64,000 nt of DNA from Anaerolineae bacterium (GTDB taxonomy: Bacteria > Chloroflexota > Anaerolineae > Aggregatilineales > Phototrophicaceae), in assembly GCA_023382675.1 (NCBI GenBank), contig JAHDWN010000008.1:31232-95231 (forward strand), given 5' to 3'. The stretch's first letter is position 1, and the number at the start of each line of letters is the position of its first letter. Of this stretch, positions 1 to 8,635 are shown piece after piece. The translations under genes were made by a program, and so were the position numbers. The notes under the pieces were generated by a model. The model did no database searches and was not told where the DNA came from. It worked only from the letters and a program-made list of their open reading frames with translations.

Positions 1-356
1 AGTGCCAGCGTACCTATAGCGAAATATGTCCCTCGCAGCCTCAGGGCGGGCGCGCCCACAATCAACGCCACAATGGCGGCGACGACTCCGCCGACGGCGA
101 GGGCAGCGAGGATATGCCAACCCTGATCCAGCCACAGGCTGCGCGTCACCAGCGAGCCGATCCCGAAAAACGCGCCATGCCCCAGATTGATGTGCCCGAC
201 AAAGCCCCCGAGGATGTTCCAACTTGACGACAACGCCGCCAGGATGAACAAGGAGATTAGCAAGGTAAGCAGGTCTTTTTCACCGAAGGGTAGCTGGGGC
301 AGCGCGATTAGGGCGACAACCAGCAGCAGGATTGCTCCGGTTCTCCAGTTAAGCAT
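1..356 (-). CDS. livM: LivM-type branched-chain amino acid ABC permease (partial, 3' end outside window)
   Basis: This is the N-terminal 118 residues of an inner-membrane permease of the LivH/LivM family; the rest runs off the left edge of the window. The ATG at 354-356 overlaps the TAA of livH (349-351). The translation is strongly hydrophobic and contains the family hallmark WNILGGFVGHINLGHGAFFGIG, given here as WNILGG followed by INLGHGAF. Family members form a heterodimeric channel with LivH and import leucine, isoleucine, valine or related amides. The overlap with livH shows translational coupling. The substrate-binding protein is not in the window and may lie further left. The real substrate cannot be read from the permease alone. 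Confidence 0.9.
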   Translation of the reverse strand, partial: MLNWRTGAILLLVVALIALPQLPFGEKDLLTLLISLFILAALSSSWNILGGFVGHINLGHGAFFGIGSLVTRSLWLDQGWHILAALAVGGVVAAIVALIVGAPALRLRGTYFAIGTLA

Positions 357-1233
357 GGGAACCTCCGAACAATCCTTGCGGGCGGATGCTGAGGATGATG
401 AGGAAGATGACGATCCCGACGAGTTCGCGATACGCACCGCCAAAGGCGAGGGCGCTGGCAGATTCCGCCACGCCTAGCAGGACGCCCGCCAGAAACGTCC
501 CCGGCACGCTGCCTAGTCCGGCGAGGACGACCACGATCAGGGCTTTGAGTGTCCACTGCAAGCCGATGTTCGGGCTCACACTACCCTGCAGGGTCACAAG
601 CATGCCGGCCAGCCCTGCCAAGGCTGCGCCCAGCGCGAACGTGACGAGGTAGGTACGGCGAATGTCGATGCCTGCGAGCGCGGCAGTCCGCCAATCTTCG
701 GCGGTGGCGCGGATGGCTTTGCCCCAATAGGTACGACGCAAAAACCACCGCAGAGCGACCACCACGATGATGCCGATGATCAGCCCGGAAAAGCGAACCA
801 GCGGCAGGCGTATGCCGAGTATTTCCCACGCAGCGGTGGAATAGGAAGTCGTGATGCTGCGCTCGTCAGCGGTGAAGAGGTGCGTCGCGAGCGTTTGCAG
901 GATCAGGGTCAAGCCGAAGCCGATGAGCAGCGAGTTCTTGATGCGGTCTTCTTCGTCGAAGCGCACCACACGCGCGAACAACCCAAAATGCAGTGCAAGC
1001 CCAATCAGGAACAGCCCCGGTACGACGATCAGGAGCGAGAGATAGGGGTCGAGTCCGAGCAGGTTGAACGCCCAGAACGACCCATAGCCCCCAAGCATGA
1101 TCAATTCGCCATGTGCTACGTTGAGGATTTTCAGCACGCCAAAAACGATTGACAGCCCTAGCGCTGCCAGCCCGTAAAGCGAGCCGATCAAAGCGCCAAA
1201 TAAGAGGGTTTGAACAATTGTCTCAATCGACAT
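349..1233 (-). CDS. livH: LivH-type branched-chain amino acid ABC permease
   Basis: An integral membrane permease of about 294 residues with roughly eight hydrophobic segments. It carries the LivH signature GVLKILNVAHGELIMLGG near the N terminus. The cytoplasmic loop AIRATAEDWRTAALAGI matches the segment that contacts the ATPases in this family. The ATG at 1233 is preferred because a GAGCGGGA-like ribosome site sits just upstream. A TTG at 1248 overlapping the livF stop is the alternative and would add five residues. It lies between livF and livM on the same strand with overlaps, so it is one operon with them. Function as one half of the amino-acid channel is known from the family; the exact substrate is not visible. 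Confidence 0.92.
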   Translation of the reverse strand: MSIETIVQTLLFGALIGSLYGLAALGLSIVFGVLKILNVAHGELIMLGGYGSFWAFNLLGLDPYLSLLIVVPGLFLIGLALHFGLFARVVRFDEEDRIKNSLLIGFGLTLILQTLATHLFTADERSITTSYSTAAWEILGIRLPLVRFSGLIIGIIVVVALRWFLRRTYWGKAIRATAEDWRTAALAGIDIRRTYLVTFALGAALAGLAGMLVTLQGSVSPNIGLQWTLKALIVVVLAGLGSVPGTFLAGVLLGVAESASALAFGGAYRELVGIVIFLIILSIRPQGLFGGSHA

Positions 1234-1244
1234 AACAGTCCCGC

Positions 1245-1952
1245 TCAAATTCCAAGATAAGCTTCTTGTATGCGCTGATCGGCTAGCAGATTGTCAGTGG
1301 TTCCTTCGCCGACGATCGCGCCATTCTCCAAAATGTAGCCGTAATCTGCGATGCCCAGGGCGATGTTGACATTCTGCTCAACCACCAGCACGGTCAATCC
1401 TTCTTCACGACAAAGGCGCTCGATCAGTTTGAAGGTGTTCTGGACGATCAGGGGAGCAAGTCCGAGCGACGGTTCATCGAGCATGAGCATGTCCGGTTTC
1501 GCCATGAGCGCCCGACCGATAGCAACCATCTGGCGTTCACCGCCGCTCAATGTCCCGGCTCGTTGGGATTGGCGCTCGTGCAAGCGCGGGAACAGCTCGA
1601 AAACGTGTTCCAGCGTCTTGTCTTTGAAGGGGCGCGCACGTAATGGAAACGCACCGAGTTCAAGGTTCTCCAGTACGGATAGCGTGGCAAAAGTTCCACG
1701 CCACTCAGGCACGAGAAACAAGCCCGAATTAACGATCTTATGGGTTGGTATTAGGGTGAGGTCCTGGTCGCGAAAACTGATGCGACCTTGTGTCGGCTTC
1801 ATCATCCCCATGGCAGTCTTGAGGGTTGTCGTCTTGCCTGCGCCGTTCGAGCCGAGCAAGGCGACGATTGACCCTTGTGGCACTTTGAGGGAGACGCCCC
1901 ACAGCACCTGTAGCTCGCCGTAACTGACGTGCAGATTTTCAATGATGAACAT
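1245..1952 (-). CDS. livF: LivF-type ABC transporter ATP-binding protein
   Basis: This is one of the two ATPases that power a branched-chain amino-acid importer. Walker A is GSNGAGKT at about residues 34-41, the signature is LSGGERQ near residue 134, and Walker B reads MLMLDEP. The switch position is VVEQN rather than a His, as is usual for LivF. At 235 residues it is the normal length. It overlaps the end of livG by 14 nt, and its stop lies next to the start of livH, so translation is coupled along the operon. The Q-loop region reads PEWRGTFATLSV, slightly unlike the common PEGRRIF, which may only be lineage variation. Confidence 0.93.
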   Translation of the reverse strand: MFIIENLHVSYGELQVLWGVSLKVPQGSIVALLGSNGAGKTTTLKTAMGMMKPTQGRISFRDQDLTLIPTHKIVNSGLFLVPEWRGTFATLSVLENLELGAFPLRARPFKDKTLEHVFELFPRLHERQSQRAGTLSGGERQMVAIGRALMAKPDMLMLDEPSLGLAPLIVQNTFKLIERLCREEGLTVLVVEQNVNIALGIADYGYILENGAIVGEGTTDNLLADQRIQEAYLGI

Positions 1953-2676
1953 GCGAGTCTCCCAGATACGCGCTAATGACCTCTGGATTACTCACCACAT
2001 CTGCCGGTAAGCCTTCGGCGATCTTCGTCCCTGCGTTCAAGACGATGATCCGTTCACTGCAACTCATGATGGCCTTCATGATGTGCTCGACGACGATCAC
2101 CGTGATATTGCGGTCTTTGAGGCGCTTGATGAATTCGACGGCTTCGGAAACTTCGGTCGGATTCAGTCCCGCCATGAATTCATCCAGCAGGATCAATTGG
2201 GGATCGGTCGCTAGGGAACGGGCGATTTCCAGCCACTTGCGTTCCATTACCGTGAGGTGCTGCGCTTCTCGCTCTGCCTTGTGTGCCAGATTGACCGTTT
2301 TTAGGGCGGCATAGGCCTGTTCTCGAAGTTGATCACGCCCGTGCGTCGTCCGTGATCCATACATACTGCCGATCAGGACATTTTGCAGTGCCGTCAGGTG
2401 CATGAATGGGCGTACCGCCTGAAAAGTTCGGGCGATGCCCTGTTTGGCGATTTGATGCGCGGGCAGCCCTGATATAGTCTCACCGTTGAAACGGATAGTT
2501 CCCTCTGTTGCGCGGAACGTCCCGGTGATGATGTTGAACAATGTCGACTTTCCAGAACCGTTGGGACCGATCAGCCCGACCGTTTCACCGCGTTCGACGC
2601 TGAACGATACGTTCGAGAGCGCTCGTAAGCCGCCAAAATCCTTGACGATCTTTTCTACTTGCAATAGCGCTGGCAT
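1939..2676 (-). CDS. livG: LivG-type ABC transporter ATP-binding protein
   Basis: This is the second ATPase of the branched-chain amino-acid importer (245 aa), first gene of the transporter block. Walker A is GPNGSGKS at about residues 37-44, Walker B is LILLDEFMAG, and the H-loop is VIVVEHIM. The ABC signature is degenerate: the LSGGQ position reads LTVMERK. Such decay is tolerated in one of the paired ATPases of asymmetric ABC systems, but it is worth noting. The 177-nt gap upstream (2677-2853) separates it from the GntR gene on the same strand and presumably holds the operon promoter. No clear terminator or promoter was identified in that gap. Confidence 0.93.
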   Translation of the reverse strand: MPALLQVEKIVKDFGGLRALSNVSFSVERGETVGLIGPNGSGKSTLFNIITGTFRATEGTIRFNGETISGLPAHQIAKQGIARTFQAVRPFMHLTALQNVLIGSMYGSRTTHGRDQLREQAYAALKTVNLAHKAEREAQHLTVMERKWLEIARSLATDPQLILLDEFMAGLNPTEVSEAVEFIKRLKDRNITVIVVEHIMKAIMSCSERIIVLNAGTKIAEGLPADVVSNPEVISAYLGDSHVHH

Positions 2677-2853
2677 AAGGGCAAAGCTTTCTCAGAAATC
2701 TATCTCGAACAACGAAGCTCTAGTGCGTTTTTGACAGCACGTTAGTCACTCACAAACGTCAGATAAGTTAGCGCAGAGCAACGCTTCCACTTTGGACGTA
2801 GCATTCAGACTGGTCGGTTCCTAAACCGCGCAAGTTGTGCGAGACTGCTCTAT

Positions 2854-3498
2854 TTAGGGTCTGATAATATCCCAATACTGCTCAATATCTGCTTTGAGAT
2901 TCGCCATGTGTCTGCGAAAGGCCGTATCAATACCTCCCAGGTTGTTTCCCTTGAGCGCATTCAGCAGCGCCTCATGCTCAGCTAAAGAACTTTTCCCACG
3001 CAATGGGATCATAACCTTCCGCAGGACGACCCGCCCCGTGATCAGCAACAGGCTGTCGGCAAGCTGCCTGAGATGCGGACTATCAGAAATATCGAGAATC
3101 AGGACGCGAAAATTAATGGCAGAAGATGAATAGAGATCAAAATCATTTTCATCGATTGCCGTCCGCATTTTTTCAATCAGTTCTTCGAGCTTCGCGAGAT
3201 TACCCTTTGTCATTCGTGAAAACGCCCGGCGGTATGCTTCCAGTTCCAGGGCCTCGCGCGCGACGAAGACATCTAGAATCGACTCCAGGGTGACATCGGT
3301 GACCGCTGCGCCCTGGTTGGGCTGCAAATCAATCAAGCCGTCGGCGACAAGACGTTGAAAAGCCATACGCACATGATTTCGGCTGACCCCTAGTTCTTCA
3401 ACAACCTTGGCTTCAGTCAATCTTTGGGCTGGCCGAAATTCCCCAGACAAAATCTTGTCTCTTAGGATCTTGTACGTGTCAACCGTCCGCTTCGCCAC
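2854..3498 (-). CDS. GntR-family transcriptional regulator, FCD subfamily
   Basis: A DNA-binding repressor or activator of about 214 residues. The N-terminal winged helix shows LRDKILSGEFRPAQRLTE followed by VEELGVSRNHVRMAFQRL and GLIDLQPNQGA, the standard GntR pattern. The C-terminal all-helical FCD ligand domain starts at about VFVAREALELEAYR. A GTG at 3496-3498 is chosen because AAAGGA lies seven bases upstream and the wHTH begins immediately after. An in-frame start at 3564 would add 22 unlikely residues and lies inside the palindromic operator. It sits upstream of livGFHM on the same strand and probably controls that importer in response to an acidic metabolite, as FCD regulators do. The ligand is unknown. 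Confidence 0.88.
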   Translation of the reverse strand: MAKRTVDTYKILRDKILSGEFRPAQRLTEAKVVEELGVSRNHVRMAFQRLVADGLIDLQPNQGAAVTDVTLESILDVFVAREALELEAYRRAFSRMTKGNLAKLEELIEKMRTAIDENDFDLYSSSAINFRVLILDISDSPHLRQLADSLLLITGRVVLRKVMIPLRGKSSLAEHEALLNALKGNNLGGIDTAFRRHMANLKADIEQYWDIIRP

Positions 3499-3545
3499 AC
3501 TCGCGTCCTTTCTTGATGGATAGAAAGTAACATCAATCGGAAATG

Positions 3546-3577
3546 TTGTCAATATATTTGACAATATTGTTCACAAT
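3546..3577. promoter_or_regulatory. Palindromic operator upstream of the GntR gene
   Basis: Two adjacent inverted repeats are visible: TTGTCAA-TATAT-TTGACAA (3546-3564) and ATTGT-TC-ACAAT (3566-3577). The TTGACA read on the minus strand could also serve as a -35 element of the GntR gene. FadR/VanR-type GntR repressors bind short palindromes with TNGTNNNACNA character, so autoregulation is a reasonable inference. Confidence 0.55.
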
Positions 3578-4079
3578 TTTGCCAACCAAGACAGATCACC
3601 ACGAGTGAATTCAATCAGCCCATAGAAGTCAAACGAGCATAATCGAAGATGAGCAGGCTCCCAATCAGAACAATTGTGGTTCCAGCGGCGGACTGACGCA
3701 GGGTGTTCGCGATCTCCAGACTCAGCGAAAGCTGATTTGGGCGGCAATCAAGAGCGATACACTGAGCTTTGACTTCGTCATCATCGTCACTGCGACCACA
3801 GCCCGGTTGCGCGGGCATGTTGCAGATAGAACGCAACTCCGATTCTGATCTCGGTGTGGACTTCAACAAGTTTTCCACGAATTCAGCCAGATTTGATTAG
3901 GCGCGGGACTTACACTGCTGATGCTCCGTCCAAAAGTGATGAGTCTTGCCAACGACCATCACAATGTTCTTGATCTCACCTTCAAGGCGAAAATTGGGAC
4001 CAGCCGGGAAGAACAGCGTTCGGTTTTCCCGCCTGAAGCCGACGTTCTCGACCACTTGAAGTTTGCCTCGAGCACAAAC
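3578..4079. other. Intergenic stretch with no convincing gene
   Basis: Between the GntR operator and the first dispersed repeat there is about 500 bp without a gene I can support. Two minus-strand frames are open (3615-3878, 87 aa with a hydrophobic tail near its C terminus, and 3897-4208), but neither has a good ribosome site or a family I recognise. They may be relics of a decayed gene. Confidence 0.4.
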
Positions 4080-4384
4080 ATGCCAGATTCGCGTCCGTTG
4101 TTCACGGTTTTGAACTATGACATCAAGTCCTGCGGGAAGCCTCCACACATTGACGGCGACATTCGCAAGCGCTACCACGGATACTACGAGAACGAATACT
4201 GCGAGCACGCGATCTTCGTCTACGATTACGAAGTGAACAAGGGCACACTCTGGATGGGGGATTCTGGATGGGAAAGGCGTACAAAGTCGTGAACGGCACC
4301 GTGCCCGAACTCGTGATGAGTCGCGAAGAGACGATCTGGCTGATGAACTGCTGGCAAAATGCTATGCAGCGACATCCGAAATGA
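4080..4384 (+). pseudogene. Frameshifted copy of the repeat-borne small ORF
   Basis: This is a decayed paralogue of the small protein encoded at 26962-27255. The reading frame starts at an ATG (4080) with MPDSRPLFTV and continues through SCGKPPHI and AIFVYDYEVN to LWMGDSGW. There a single missing G, compared with the intact copy (GGAAAGG here, GGGGAAAG there), shifts the frame near 4270 and creates an early TGA at 4290-4292. After the shift the same family resumes with YKVVNGTVPELVM and IWLMNCWQ and ends at a TGA (4382-4384) equivalent to the intact gene's stop. It also carries four extra codons after RKRY. It lies at the 5' end of repeat copy 1. No function is known for the family. Confidence 0.7.
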
Positions 4385-4553
4385 AAAGGGCGGTGTGAAC
4401 CGCCCGGAGGATGTAGACGTAAGTCGTAGTTTCAGGCAGTAGCACCACCTTTCCACCATTTGCGTATAGGCGGAACCAAAGCCACTTTGTACACACAAGC
4501 GTCCGACCCCCGTCGGCCCCGAATATGTATAACGAAATTGCTCAATATGACAA

Positions 4554-4579
4554 GTCCGCTGCATCACAGCGGGCTTTTT
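4554..4579 (+). terminator. Intrinsic terminator inside repeat copy 1
   Basis: Stem GTCCGCTG / CAGCGGGC with loop CATCA, followed directly by TTTTT. The same hairpin is kept in all four repeat copies. Confidence 0.75.
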
Positions 4580-4838
4580 GATTCTTGCACATTCGAGAGA
4601 ATTGGATCGCGGGTTCGACCGTTCATCAACAGCGAATCCACGATGAATTGCTTCGATTAGACGAACGACGACTTATGGTAACCCGACTTCTCGCAACTTC
4701 CTCCACTCACTCGCGAAGCACATCTGATTCTGTGCATACCTGTTAAAAGTTTGCTGTCTGTCTTGTGCACAATGAAGCCTGCAGGTAGCGTGATCCGTGT
4801 TATACTCTCGGCCACAATTAACCACACGGGAGGGAATC

Positions 4839-5897
4839 GTGAGAACCAGACAAATAACGATCCTATCGATCCTCGTGTTGCTGCTGGCGCTGATGATCTC
4901 GACACCGCTGGCCGCACAGGATGACATGCGGACCCTGGTCGTTTCGACCTTTGGTTTCAACCAGGATCTGATCGACAAGAACGTTACCGCACCCTTCGAA
5001 GAAATGTACAACGTCGATGTGATCTACGAATCAGGCAACAACTCCGAACGGTTGGCTCGGCTGGAAGCGATGGGCGAAAACACCGAAGTCGATGTCGTTC
5101 ATTTCGCGGGCGCCTTTGCCGTGCGGGCCAAGACCCTGGGCCTGCTTGAGCCGATTGATCCGGAGATGCTGCAAAATTACAATGACCTCTACGAATTCGC
5201 CAAGGACCCGCTGGGCGATAACATGGGTATTGGTTATGCCATCAATAGTCATGCCCTGGCCTATCGCTCGGACATGGTTGAGGAGCCGATTACGTCCTGG
5301 GGGGACCTGCTGCGCGAAGACCTGACAGGCTACGTCACCGTACCAGAGATGTCCACCACCTTTGGCCCGGCCAACATCATCATGATGGCGGCGGCGATGG
5401 GCGGCGACCCGACCAATCCTGACGACTGGGAACTCGGATGGGAAGTCATGCCGGACTTGGCGAAGCAGTTGGTGACGACCTACACGCGCAGTGCCGATCT
5501 GGTTGCCCTGTACCAGCAGGAAGAGGTCTGGGCCTCACCTTATTCGAGCTTCGCACGCGGCAACCTCATGGAGACCGGTGTGGAGATTGAATTCGTCATA
5601 CCTGAGGAAGGCGTAGTCGGCGACCCGATTGTCGTGAGCATTGTCAAAGGCACCGAAAACGCAGATCTGGCCCATGCCTATATCGATTTCCTGATTTCGG
5701 CTGATGTGCAGGAAGCTGAGGCGCTGGATCTGGTCGATTCGCCCACCAACATGACAGTGGAAGTGCCGGACGACATCGCACCGCTGCTAACCTACGGCAA
5801 AGATCTGATCGACAACCTTGTCTTCATGGATCAGGGCGCGATCAACGAAGTACTCGACGAATGGCTGGAGCGCTGGAACGAGATCATGCTGCAGTAA
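4839..5897 (+). CDS. Extracellular solute-binding protein, spermidine/putrescine (PotD-like) family
   Basis: This is the periplasmic or lipid-anchored receptor of an ABC importer (352 aa). It begins with a signal peptide (hydrophobic SILVLLLALMIS, then a cleavage-like PLAAQ). The mature part starts LVVSTFGFNQDLIDKNVTAPFEE, typical of family-1/PotD-type binding proteins. The GTG at 4839 is chosen because GGGAGGG sits five bases upstream; an upstream in-frame start at 4797 would put extra residues before the signal peptide. It is followed by two permeases, an ATPase, a nucleoside phosphorylase and adenine deaminase on the same strand. Sequence type suggests polyamine-like ligands, but the operon partners suggest purines or nucleosides; the ligand is unresolved. 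A TATACT at 4801-4806 could be a -10 element. Confidence 0.88.
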   Translation: MRTRQITILSILVLLLALMISTPLAAQDDMRTLVVSTFGFNQDLIDKNVTAPFEEMYNVDVIYESGNNSERLARLEAMGENTEVDVVHFAGAFAVRAKTLGLLEPIDPEMLQNYNDLYEFAKDPLGDNMGIGYAINSHALAYRSDMVEEPITSWGDLLREDLTGYVTVPEMSTTFGPANIIMMAAAMGGDPTNPDDWELGWEVMPDLAKQLVTTYTRSADLVALYQQEEVWASPYSSFARGNLMETGVEIEFVIPEEGVVGDPIVVSIVKGTENADLAHAYIDFLISADVQEAEALDLVDSPTNMTVEVPDDIAPLLTYGKDLIDNLVFMDQGAINEVLDEWLERWNEIMLQ

Positions 5898-5955
5898 GCG
5901 AAAGGGATTTTGATGCTGGTGGGAGCGATGGTTCCCATCAGCATTTTATAACCTT

Positions 5956-6783
5956 ATGCGCCGGACAATCACGATACTGGTTCTGCCAGCCCTATTGTTC
6001 ATCTTCATATTCTTTGTGCTACCGCTGCTCTTTCTCCTGGCCCAGAGCGTGCAAGACCCAGAGACAGGCCGTCTCACGCTGGCCGGTTATGGCGATTTCT
6101 TCCAGCGGGAAACTTCGCAGATTATCTACGTGCGGACACTGCGGCTAGGCCTAACGATCACGATCATCGACATCGTGCTGGCCTACCCGGCATCCTACTT
6201 CCTGGCGCGGATGCCAGCCCGCCGCCGGACGCTGGCGATGTCACTCGTGATCCTGCCGCTGATGACCAACCCGGTCGCGCGCACCTATGCCTGGCTTATC
6301 ATCCTGGGACGCACTGGCCTGATTAACAACGTCTTGCTCGGCCTGGGCCTGATCGACCAGCCTGCCCGACTCATCTTCACCGAAGGCGCGATTATCCTCG
6401 GTCTGGCGCAGTTGTTTCTGCCGCTGATGATTCTCTCGCTGGTCAGCGCAATGGAAAATATCCCGGAGGACATCGAGCAGGCGGCACGTAGCCTGGGCGC
6501 GAACAGCCTGACGACCTTTCTGCGGGTGATCGTGCCGCTCTCAGCGGATGGTCTGGTCCTGGGGGCGACGCTGGTTTTCACCGGTTCGATCACGGCCTAT
6601 GTCACGCCGGTTATTCTGGGGGGCAACCGCATGCTTATGCTTTCGACCCTGCTGCGGCAGCGCGCGCTGATGGCTTTCGACGAACAGGGCGCTACTGTCG
6701 TCGCCGTTGTCATGATCGCAACTGCGCTGGCCGTCAATCTGATCGTTCGCCTCTTCCGGCCCAAACCAGCAGCGCAACGGTGA
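5956..6783 (+). CDS. ABC transporter permease, PotB-like
   Basis: A membrane permease (275 aa) of the spermidine/putrescine/thiamine-type importer family, with about six membrane segments. The EAA loop that docks on the ATPase is visible as DIEQAARSLGANSLTTFLRVIVPLS at roughly residues 170-195. The first segment ITILVLPALLFIFIFFVLPL follows the initial MRRT. It starts 58 nt after the binding-protein stop and ends 4 nt before the next permease. It pairs with that permease (PotC-like) to form the transport channel. Substrate is inferred only from context and is probably a purine-related compound or polyamine. Confidence 0.9.
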   Translation: MRRTITILVLPALLFIFIFFVLPLLFLLAQSVQDPETGRLTLAGYGDFFQRETSQIIYVRTLRLGLTITIIDIVLAYPASYFLARMPARRRTLAMSLVILPLMTNPVARTYAWLIILGRTGLINNVLLGLGLIDQPARLIFTEGAIILGLAQLFLPLMILSLVSAMENIPEDIEQAARSLGANSLTTFLRVIVPLSADGLVLGATLVFTGSITAYVTPVILGGNRMLMLSTLLRQRALMAFDEQGATVVAVVMIATALAVNLIVRLFRPKPAAQR

Positions 6784-6787
6784 GCAT

Positions 6788-7567
6788 ATGAAACGATCAC
6801 GCTGGTATTATGTCAGTCTGGGCATTGTCTATTTTTTCCTGCTCGGCCCTTTTCTGATTATCTTTGCAGCGGCTTTCGGTGAAGAATCGACGCTCTCGTT
6901 TCCGCCACAGGGTTTTTCATTGAACTGGTTTGCCAACGTCTTCGCCACGGAGCAGTTCATCTACAGCTTCTGGACCAGCCTACAGCTCGGCTTGCTGGCG
7001 ACGGCGATCGCGCTGATCCTGGGTACGCCGGTCGCCTATGCGCTGACGCATTTTCACTTTCCAGGCGAAGGACTGGTCGAAACAGTGTTTTCGCTGCCGA
7101 TCCTGGTACCGGGGCTGGTGATCGGCCTGTCGATGCTGCAATTCTTCGTCTTGTTCGGTAAGTTCAACATCGTCAGCGGCTTGCTGATCGGCCACATTGC
7201 CATTCTGTTTCCCTATGCCGTGCGCGTCGTCTCGGTAAGTCTGCGCAACCTGGACCCCTCGGTCGAGGAAGCCGCCATCAACTTGGGCGCGAACCGGCTG
7301 CGCACCTTCTTCCTGATCGTGCTGCCCAATATCCGCGCGGGGATCGCCGCTGCCTTCATCCTGGGCTTCATCACCTCTTTCAACAACGTGCCAGTCTCAG
7401 TCTTCCTGAGCGGGCCGGGCATCCAGACCCTACCGATTGCCATGCTCAGCTATATGGAATACTATTTTGACCCGACCATCGCGGCGCTGTCGACCCTACT
7501 GATAATCTTCTCGATTGTGCTGGTGCAGGCCGCCGAGCGTGTGCTCGGCCTGTCGCAGTTTGTGTGA
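6788..7567 (+). CDS. ABC transporter permease, PotC-like
   Basis: The second channel subunit (259 aa) of the importer. The N-terminal segment IVYFFLLGPFLIIFAAAF is followed by the FSLNWFANVF motif common in PotC-type permeases. The EAA loop reads SVEEAAINLGANRLRTFFLIVLPNIRAG at roughly residues 158-185. The ATG at 6788 lies in TGAGCATATG only a few bases after the previous stop, and its own TGA is separated by 3 nt from the ATPase start, which indicates coupled translation. It works with the upstream PotB-like subunit and the downstream ATPase. Confidence 0.9.
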   Translation: MKRSRWYYVSLGIVYFFLLGPFLIIFAAAFGEESTLSFPPQGFSLNWFANVFATEQFIYSFWTSLQLGLLATAIALILGTPVAYALTHFHFPGEGLVETVFSLPILVPGLVIGLSMLQFFVLFGKFNIVSGLLIGHIAILFPYAVRVVSVSLRNLDPSVEEAAINLGANRLRTFFLIVLPNIRAGIAAAFILGFITSFNNVPVSVFLSGPGIQTLPIAMLSYMEYYFDPTIAALSTLLIIFSIVLVQAAERVLGLSQFV

Positions 7568-7570
7568 GCT

Positions 7571-8626
7571 ATGCTGGAAATTACCGATCTGCGCGTTGAG
7601 TATGAAAAGGGCGTCCCGACGCTCGATCACTACGATCTGACCGTTCACAGCGGCGAACTCGTGTCGCTGCTGGGGCCAAGTGGCTGCGGCAAGACCACTA
7701 CCCTGCGCGCGGTGGCGGGTTTTGTTGTACCGGCCAGCGGGCAGATCACCGTCGCCGGGCGCGATGTCACCCGAATCCCGCCCAACCAGCGCGATATTGG
7801 TCTCGTCTTCCAGAGCTATGCCCTCTTCCCGCACCTGACCGTCGCACAGAACATCGCTTTTGGCCTGCGCATGCGCGGTGTGCGGGGGTCTGAACGTGAC
7901 CGCCGGGTCGCCGAAGCGCTCAAACTGGTAGACCTCGAAGGCCTGGGCGGCAGACGACCGGCCCAGCTTTCTGGTGGCCAACAGCAGCGCGTAGCGCTGG
8001 CCCGTGCCGTCGTGATCGAGCCGCAGCTGCTCCTGCTGGACGAACCGCTGAGCAACCTGGATGCCAAGCTGCGCGTCACCATGCGCACGGAGATCCGCCG
8101 CTTGCAGCAGCGGCTGGGTGTGACCACACTCTACGTCACCCATGACCAGATCGAAGCGCTGGCGATCTCCGACCGGGTGGTCGTCATGAATCAGGGCCGC
8201 ATCGAGCAGAGCGGCAGCCCGGAAGAAATCTATAAGCAGCCAGCGACGCCCTTTGTGGCTGATTTTCTTGGCTTCGAGAATCACTTCGCCGGGACTGTCA
8301 CTGCCGTGCAAAACGGTGAAACACAGCTTCAGGCCGCAGGTCGCTCGTTTACGGCCATCCATGCTGATCACGATCTGAATCCCGGCAACGACGTGTGGGT
8401 CTACTTCCGCTCTGAGGCCGCACAACTTGCCGCGGCTCCTGCCGCAAACAGCCTCCCGGTCGAGGTGCTGCTGCGCACCTTCCAGGGCAGCGCAGTGGAA
8501 TACGTCGTGCAGAGCGCTCAGGGCGAGTTCAAGGTGCGTATGCCAGAGGATCAGTTGCGTTTCGACCCCGGCCCGGCGCATCTGCTGCTCAACCCGCAGC
8601 AGCTCATTGTCATGCCCAAGACCTAA
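7571..8626 (+). CDS. ABC transporter ATP-binding protein, PotA-like
   Basis: This is the importer's ATPase (351 aa). Walker A is GPSGCGKT at about residues 35-42, the signature [14 protein letters not shown] is near residue 134, Walker B is [12 protein letters not shown], and the H-loop is [10 protein letters not shown]. After about residue 235 there is a C-terminal TOBE-type regulatory domain, as in PotA, FbpC and other CUT/polyamine ATPases. Length matches the family. It follows the PotC-like permease by 3 nt and precedes the nucleoside phosphorylase by 9 nt, so all belong to one transcript. Confidence 0.92.
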   Translation: MLEITDLRVEYEKGVPTLDHYDLTVHSGELVSLLGPSGCGKTTTLRAVAGFVVPASGQITVAGRDVTRIPPNQRDIGLVFQSYALFPHLTVAQNIAFGLRMRGVRGSERDRRVAEALKLVDLEGLGGRRPAQLSGGQQQRVALARAVVIEPQLLLLDEPLSNLDAKLRVTMRTEIRRLQQRLGVTTLYVTHDQIEALAISDRVVVMNQGRIEQSGSPEEIYKQPATPFVADFLGFENHFAGTVTAVQNGETQLQAAGRSFTAIHADHDLNPGNDVWVYFRSEAAQLAAAPAANSLPVEVLLRTFQGSAVEYVVQSAQGEFKVRMPEDQLRFDPGPAHLLLNPQQLIVMPKT

Positions 8627-8635
8627 GGAAAACCT

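Larger units (their letters stand above)
4080..4620 (+). repeat. Dispersed repeat copy 1 (long copy)
   Basis: The longest pair of repeat copies is this one and the one at 26962-27489. Order of parts: decayed small ORF; hairpin GGGCGGT-GTGA-ACCGCCC (4388-4405); a conserved middle of about 100 bp; an 18-nt block GACCCCCGTCGGCCCCGA (4505-4522) resembling the T-stem and acceptor end of a tRNA gene; an intrinsic terminator (4554-4579); and the shared 3' end GATCGCGGGTTCGACC, which stops at 4620. Downstream sequence is unrelated between copies. Confidence 0.8.

Noticed and set aside
3615..3878. 87-codon minus-strand frame with hydrophobic end
   Set aside because: No good start signal, no family, and low-complexity acidic run; not strong enough to call a gene.
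4226..4567. Minus-strand frames reading GPTGVGRLCVQS in the repeat copies (also near 11024-11521 and 26980-27414)
   Set aside because: They run through the terminator hairpin and the small ORF, begin at different places in each copy, and lack ribosome sites. One sub-frame is discussed as a fossil only.
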